The notes beneath the pieces were generated by a model that had not been told where the DNA came from, made no database searches, and worked only from the letters and a program-made list of their open reading frames with translations. DNA of 64,000 bases from Raffaelea ambrosiae (Eukaryota > Ascomycota > Sordariomycetes > Ophiostomatales > Ophiostomataceae), in the NCBI GenBank assembly GCA_002778195.1, contig PCDI01000002.1, forward strand, positions 3,733,234 to 3,797,233, written 5' to 3'. Shown piece by piece: positions 58,793 through 64,000 of the stretch. A program made the position numbers and the translations under genes. The stretch's first letter is position 1, and every line of letters starts with the position of its first letter.

Positions 58793-61754
58793 GTTGTGTT
58801 TCTCCGCAGTGGAACACGGCGATGGAGCAACTACACCGCAGAAGATACAAGTGGAGACCCAAAGATCTGCCCTCACCATGTTGCTCTTCAGAAGAAACGA
58901 AACAGAAAGCACCCGACGGCAGAGAAGAGTCCCCGTAGGCTACACGGAACAAGTCCCGCTCCTCTTCCCCTTCGTGATCAGTGCCACTGCATAACGAATG
59001 GCGTCTCGCAGGCGGACACGACTGATACGACCCGGACAAGAAAGGTCGTCGACGGCGGACAATCGACAAAGGAAAAATAGGAGGTGAAACGACACTAGAC
59101 CGAGCGAGGCAGGAAACCGTGCCAGTCAGAGCTGGCCTGCAAGCCAATCAGAAACGCGCTCCACCAGAAAGTACTACAGTAGTCAGGCACAGACACCGAT
59201 CGCCGCCATACTACATACTAATATGGTATGTACGAGTGCATAGTACGTATCTTACAGGGTAGGGCCTGGTTAGTCTGCCCCGCGGCCGTGGTGCTACGCC
59301 GAAAATGTGACAGGGGGACGTACAAACTGGGTCTTGTACCTGCGCCCAGCATGGCGGAGGCACCCAATGGCTCCTCCCCCTCTTGGCCTCCTATTCTGAG
59401 TTTTTCGTGCAAAGCTTTGGTGGCTTGCTTCTCCACCTGCTTCATTGGCTGGCAGCCGCCATCCCTGGTCTGAAACGCCAGAGCGCAGTGGGGAATATGG
59501 GCCAATCAGAGGCCCTATAGACAGGCTTCCCAGGCTTTCCACCCCCAGGAGTTTGCAGCGGTCGCAGAAAGCGGGCCCTTCTGGACCAGTTCAGCATTTC
59601 GTGCCTGGTTGTTCTGCCGTTTTTCGTCTTTGCAAAAGGGGCGCCAAGAGGACCAACCCTGTCCAACGGTCTGGATTGCCCCAGGCCAAGAGAAAGAACA
59701 AGAGGGAGAGGAGTGTTGGGACGCTCTTGTTATGAAGGACTCGTAACAAGCAGGGAGTTACTGTGCCGCACGTGTCTGTGCAGAGTCTTACTAACATACC
59801 ACGTAATATTCGTACTCGTCAAGTATTGTATTTTGTGATTGCTCGCCCACTGATAGGATGCGCAGTCGATCAGGCTGGAAAGCCCCGAATGGAAAGCCTG
59901 CTTGTTTGCTCGTCTGCTCGTCTCCCTGCCCGCCTCCCTGCTGCTTCTGCAAGGTGGCAACGGGGGCCAGCCCGTCCTGCAGTCCCCCCCAAACTTGAGC
60001 GTTCCCTGGGCGTCATGGTCAGATGAAGGGCGGCCACCTGTGGCGTGGCCTTTCCAGCAGGCATGGCAAGCAAGCCCCGGCCACAGGAGGGGTGGTTATA
60101 TCGAGAGGGCGCCCGAAAGAGGACATTGTAGATACCAGTCCCCTGTAGTATTGGCCAGTATCAAGGGGCCCGTGACCGTGCAGAAGAGCATCGTACATGG
60201 TAACAAATAGGAAGAGCCTCCCAGGGTCCAGCCAAATAACGGCTGAAATGGCCTGACTCGATCTACAAGAAAGAGAGAGGACGAATTCTGTGAAGTAACA
60301 CATGTGTGAAAAGTATGGTAGAGGAAGGTTGGCATAAATGCACAAATACAACGTGGGGCAGAAATTGATGAAGAACCAAAAGGGGGGCAGAAACGCAAAA
60401 AAGCTTCACAAGCAGCGCTTTACAAGCAGTGTGCCACTCGCCTCTTCACTCTACCCATCACTCGCCTCAATTTATGGGCCGCAAGCCTACATTCAAACCG
60501 AATTCCAGATACATTGAATTAAAGAATTCTTGCGTTGGCGGTGCCCATCACGTTCTACTACAAAGTATAGAGAAATCTAGACCACGTCGGCAATTTATCG
60601 TCTGCTTTCGTCTTCTTCAGATTTCTCCCTCCGAAGAACGCCGCGGTTCGTTCACACATGGATGTCACGTTTTTTATTTATATCTCTATTGCTGCCGTCC
60701 TGTTTCTTTATTTGTGTCTGCATAACGGAGCATGGCACTCGTATCAGGACGGTCCCTGGTTTTCCGCTGTACAATGCCTAGAATGTTCGTCCTTTACCGT
60801 AGTTCCGCTGTCTGTTTTGAGATACAACCGATACGCAGGCAGCTTCTACAACGTGTTCGTAGCACCTCCTGCTCTGGCCACTTCTACAGGTGCCAGACGT
60901 AGCCCGATTTCTTATGGTCAAGCAATTCTAGTTCCCGAGTACAACACAGAAAAAAGGGCTGACTAGCGGCTTAGCATTGGGTGATGGAGAAGAAGCTTGA
61001 CAGAGCAGGACAGGGTAAAAAAGGTTTAGATTGCACCCGAGAAAGCTTTCAATCCTTCGTGGATAGATTGCCTCCTTAAAGAAAGCTTCTTGGTCCCACC
61101 CAATAGGCTCTCTCGCTGCCCCTTGCCGCGGCTTCACTGGTCAATAAATGCTACTAGTTAGAGCACGGAAATGCGGAGAGGAAATACAAGAAGAGATGCG
61201 AAAAACACGGCAAGCGCATTAACGAGAAGGAGAACCAGAGTGCAGGATTGACAGCGGTCCAGGCCCAGACAGCACCAATGCTTCCTATCAGAGATAAAGT
61301 GGTTGTATCAGGTAGATTTCATGCCGCGGCTCTTCTCGCTGTGGCGAACATCCACTGCACTCAACTTTTTTTCCGGTGCGGCGGTATCCCATCTCGATGC
61401 ATGAATAATGGTCGGGCTGATCGACACCAGCTTCAGGCCGCAGGGGAGCATCATGGGCGGGAGATCACAGATGCAAAGACATTGGCGTGCTGCCCTTTTT
61501 CTTTTCTTTTCGCTGATGACGTTGCAAGAAGATCTCAAGGGAAAATGCATGGACAAGGAAGTTTTAGACGAGGACAAAACCAAGGGTGTCAAAGGGGCTG
61601 TTTCAGGTGTGTGCATCAGAGCCACAGTGACGAATCACGCAAGCCACATTTGCTACACAAGGCGACATCCAACACAAACGATAGCAATGGGATTCTGTAG
61701 AATATTCCAAGAGAAGGATGAAAAAAAGTCCATGCGTTCATGACAATGAAAATC

Positions 61755-61805
61755 CAGAACCCACCCAGAAACCAGAAACCAGAAATCAGAAACCAGAAAC
61801 CAAAA
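61755..61805. repeat. Short CCAGAAA tandem repeat
   Basis: CCAGAAA or CAGAAAT/C recurs about six times in 50 nt of non-coding DNA. It is a minor simple-sequence repeat with no visible role. Confidence 0.8.
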
Positions 61806-62197
61806 AAAATCCGATAGCGACCCCAAAACGGACCCAGAATAGAGACACACAGCTTTAAAACTCGACCGATCTGACACAATACCAGATTTGGCCTGTCTGC
61901 GGCTGCTGGAGACGTGGCAATCCCCTTATCATGCCACGCAACATTGGTTGATATCTTCGCCCACCCCCCCTAGTATTTCTATCTCCTCCTTTTCTGCTGT
62001 GTTGTCTGAAGTCGTGTTTCTTCTATCTCTTGGCATTTCTTCTACCTCTTGGCAAAAGATATCCCTGCGAAATGTATCGTCGCACCATGGCAGGAGATGA
62101 CCATCACCACAACGCACGCAAAACAGCTGGACTATCAGATTGCAACACACCTCATCCAGGCCCTGGCCTCTGTCGCTTTCTCATCGCCTCTCAGGTT

Positions 62198-64000
62198 TTA
62201 GAGACACAGTTCGTCGTCGCTAGCCTCGTCCAGCATGTGTTTCTGAACCGTGTGCCCCAACCCAGTGGCGGTTGCATTGCGGTGTCCCAGATGGAACAGG
62301 AGACGATGGCGACCTCGACCTGGCGTGTCGTTCCCACTGCTGTGGTGTTCCTCGTTATCTTTGTACTGCGTGCCGTCCCACTCGTCGCTGTCGCTGTCGC
62401 TGTCGCTGTTATCGCGACCTTCTTCTTCGTCATCGGAAACAAGACCCAGAAGTGTCTGGGTTTCTGATCGTGGCCGCCGCCTCGGTCGCCCCTGGCAAGG
62501 CCAGCTCGCACGGCCACGGGAAATGCGTCTGCTGGCCCTCTGGGTCCTCCTCCGCCCCGGGGAACTCCGCCCAGCCATGCGCATGCATCTGCTCTCCTGT
62601 TTTGTGTTCCATTTTTGGCTCTGCATAGACGGAGATGATGGCGACGTTGATGATGGCGGACTGGTTGCTTCTGTGGCAATCAGCGCCACCACCTCTCTTG
62701 GCGGTTTGGCCGGTGTGGCACGTCCACCCTCAGCCCCATCGCCATGGGCAGACGATGAAACAAGTGCGGGCAATATGATTGACAATACCGGTAGTGATGG
62801 CGATCTTATCGTCATGGACCGTGTCACTCTGATACACTTTGCTTCTGATACAGCCGTATTTCCAGCCTCGTCCTCACTTCCATCTCGTTTGCCGGGAAGC
62901 TGCTTCTGATTGTGATTCTGGCTTTGATTCTGTCGGCTCCCCTCCGGATGGCACCGTGGCTTCTTCGGACTGGCGATCACCCATTCGCTGATTCCCTCTT
63001 CCCACCGGTAGCCGGAAAATAGGTTCGGATGAGCACCGGAAGCATTTGGGTGGGTTGAAGGCGCCAAATTTTCTGTCGTTGCTGCTTCTGTACTCGAGAT
63101 CGCTCCTAGGCACTCTTTGATGCCTTGCCCACAGGTTTTCTGCGGCGCGTTCTTTTTTCTTTGCTCTTGGACTTCCCTGAGATTCTCAGCAAAGGCCAGA
63201 TCTCGAAGATCATTTGTTCGGCCGGCGAGAAGGAAAGCACCATCTGCATGAATGCGGTCGAGGAACACGTCCTCCGAATCCGTTGTGAAGCACAGCCCAA
63301 GAGCAGCGGCAACATGTTGGCAGAGTTCCAAGAGGTACGCACGTGCTGGCTTGCTGCTTTCCCCAGCCTCAGAACCGCGTCCACAGCTCTGCGCGATAGA
63401 AGCGATCAACGTGACTGCTGCTTCGTAGAACTTTCTCTGTTGCTCTGGCGTGGCATGGCCGGCCATTCTTCGGCATCTGGAGTGAGATTCGTTTTGCGAA
63501 ATGTTTTCGCCGTCGGCGCCTCTGGTTTGGTTGTAGACAGACAGCGACCAGGCCAGAGCAAGAAGAAAGTTCCTCGTTGAGACTTGGTCGACTCCTTTTC
63601 GATGTGTCGATGAATGCCTTTTTCCGGTCCTGTTCGTCGGCGGCGGCCCAGTCAAACACGTCAGCACGATGGCTGCAAGGCGTCTCTCCGCCGGCAAGAC
63701 ACTATAGACACCGCGACCTCCAGTCTCGCACGATTCGTGCTGCAGGATAACAACGGCCGCTAGGGATCCCAAGATGCTGACGAGAGTATGATATGAAGAG
63801 GATGGTTTGGGGGCGCTTTCCATGGCGCCGATAGCAGAGCCGGCGGGGTTTGGAGGAGAAGAGGTGTTGTTCAGATCGTCAACTGTCTCACAACGGGCGA
63901 GGCAGGTGATGGCGGTGGATGCAAAGTTCAGGATAACGTCGACATGGCGAGCCGATGTCCTCCTACTGGATATGCCTCGGATAGCTCGTTCCCAAATCCC
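62198..64000 (-). CDS. Unknown protein, N-terminus beyond the right edge
   Basis: The minus-strand frame is open from base 64000 down to a TAA at 62198-62200, giving 600 visible residues plus the stop; the first in-window ATG (63823) is probably not the start, since the frame upstream reads as protein (RHVDVILNFASTAITCLARCETVDDL). The N-terminal half is helical in character, e.g. YHTLVSILGSLAAVVILQHE and EQQRKFYEAAVTLIASIAQS. A central segment reads SGYRWEEGISEWVIASPKK. The last third is low-complexity and charged: QNQSQNHNQKQ, an Arg-rich stretch suggesting nuclear localisation, a SDSDSDSD run, and the end DEASDDELCL. I recognise no catalytic domain. Another frame between about 63390 and 63655 also reads plausibly (FDWAAADEQDRKKAFIDT), so a short intron or frameshift there cannot be excluded. 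A regulatory or nuclear role would be only a guess. Confidence 0.6.
   Translation of the reverse strand, partial: GIWERAIRGISSRRTSARHVDVILNFASTAITCLARCETVDDLNNTSSPPNPAGSAIGAMESAPKPSSSYHTLVSILGSLAAVVILQHESCETGGRGVYSVLPAERRLAAIVLTCLTGPPPTNRTGKRHSSTHRKGVDQVSTRNFLLALAWSLSVYNQTRGADGENISQNESHSRCRRMAGHATPEQQRKFYEAAVTLIASIAQSCGRGSEAGESSKPARAYLLELCQHVAAALGLCFTTDSEDVFLDRIHADGAFLLAGRTNDLRDLAFAENLREVQEQRKKNAPQKTCGQGIKECLGAISSTEAATTENLAPSTHPNASGAHPNLFSGYRWEEGISEWVIASPKKPRCHPEGSRQNQSQNHNQKQLPGKRDGSEDEAGNTAVSEAKCIRVTRSMTIRSPSLPVLSIILPALVSSSAHGDGAEGGRATPAKPPREVVALIATEATSPPSSTSPSSPSMQSQKWNTKQESRCMRMAGRSSPGRRRTQRASRRISRGRASWPCQGRPRRRPRSETQTLLGLVSDDEEEGRDNSDSDSDSDEWDGTQYKDNEEHHSSGNDTPGRGRHRLLFHLGHRNATATGLGHTVQKHMLDEASDDELCL

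Larger units (their letters stand above)
56759..62197. other. 5.4 kb gene-poor spacer left of the terminal unknown gene
   Basis: No gene is supported; the frames are short and overlapping. It contains TAC...GTA words at 57792-57806 and 58772-58792 (a TACTATGTA overlapping the perfect palindrome TACGAGTACTCGTA), and related words near 59205-59250. A short CCAGAAA tandem repeat lies near 61755-61805. Confidence 0.6.

Overview
The window is chromosomal DNA of a filamentous ascomycete (Pezizomycotina), most likely a Sordariomycete. The basis is the short GT-AG introns of about 55 to 250 nt, G/C-ending codons, pyrimidine-rich leaders, and the divergent pair of class V and class VII chitin synthases with myosin-motor-like heads. 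I cannot name the genus from sequence alone. Twelve protein-coding genes can be supported, two of them cut by the window edges. I found no tRNA, rRNA, CRISPR array or intact transposon.

Layout. The left edge (1-2592, minus) holds the N-terminal part of a secreted Ser/Thr-rich mucin-like wall protein. A 13 kb block without a recognisable gene follows. Then come three plus-strand housekeeping genes: FKBP12 (15808-16673, six exons), ubiquitin-activating enzyme E1 (18932-22298) and a xi-class glutathione transferase / glutathionyl-hydroquinone reductase (23395-25170). The centre holds the class V chitin synthase (25835-31665, minus) and the class VII chitin synthase (36941-42555, plus), head to head across 5.3 kb. 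The right third is entirely minus strand: a mitochondrial PDK/BCKDK-family kinase, a 70-residue I9 proteinase inhibitor, a GPI-anchored Ser/Thr-rich surface protein, a Yippee zinc protein, a ferric-reductase-type transmembrane oxidoreductase and, after 5.4 kb of gene-free DNA, an unknown protein that runs off the right edge.

How the genes fit together. The two chitin synthases, the mucin-like protein and the GPI protein all concern the cell wall and surface. The other genes serve general cell functions (proline isomerisation, ubiquitin activation, quinone/glutathione redox, mitochondrial dehydrogenase control, vacuolar proteinase inhibition, metal reduction) and do not form a pathway.

The most notable unexplained signal is a family of very short TAC...GTA words (TACGAGTA/TACTCGTA and TACATAGTA/TACTATGTA), often joined into palindromic chains. 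They are far more common than chance and concentrated in the gene-poor blocks. Other leads are the two-start glutathione transferase with a mitochondrial-like leader, a 21-nt in-frame FKBP12 microexon carrying a ligand-contact tyrosine, the degenerate P-loop of the class VII synthase aligned to the intact one next door, and a kinase stop codon embedded in a consensus splice donor.
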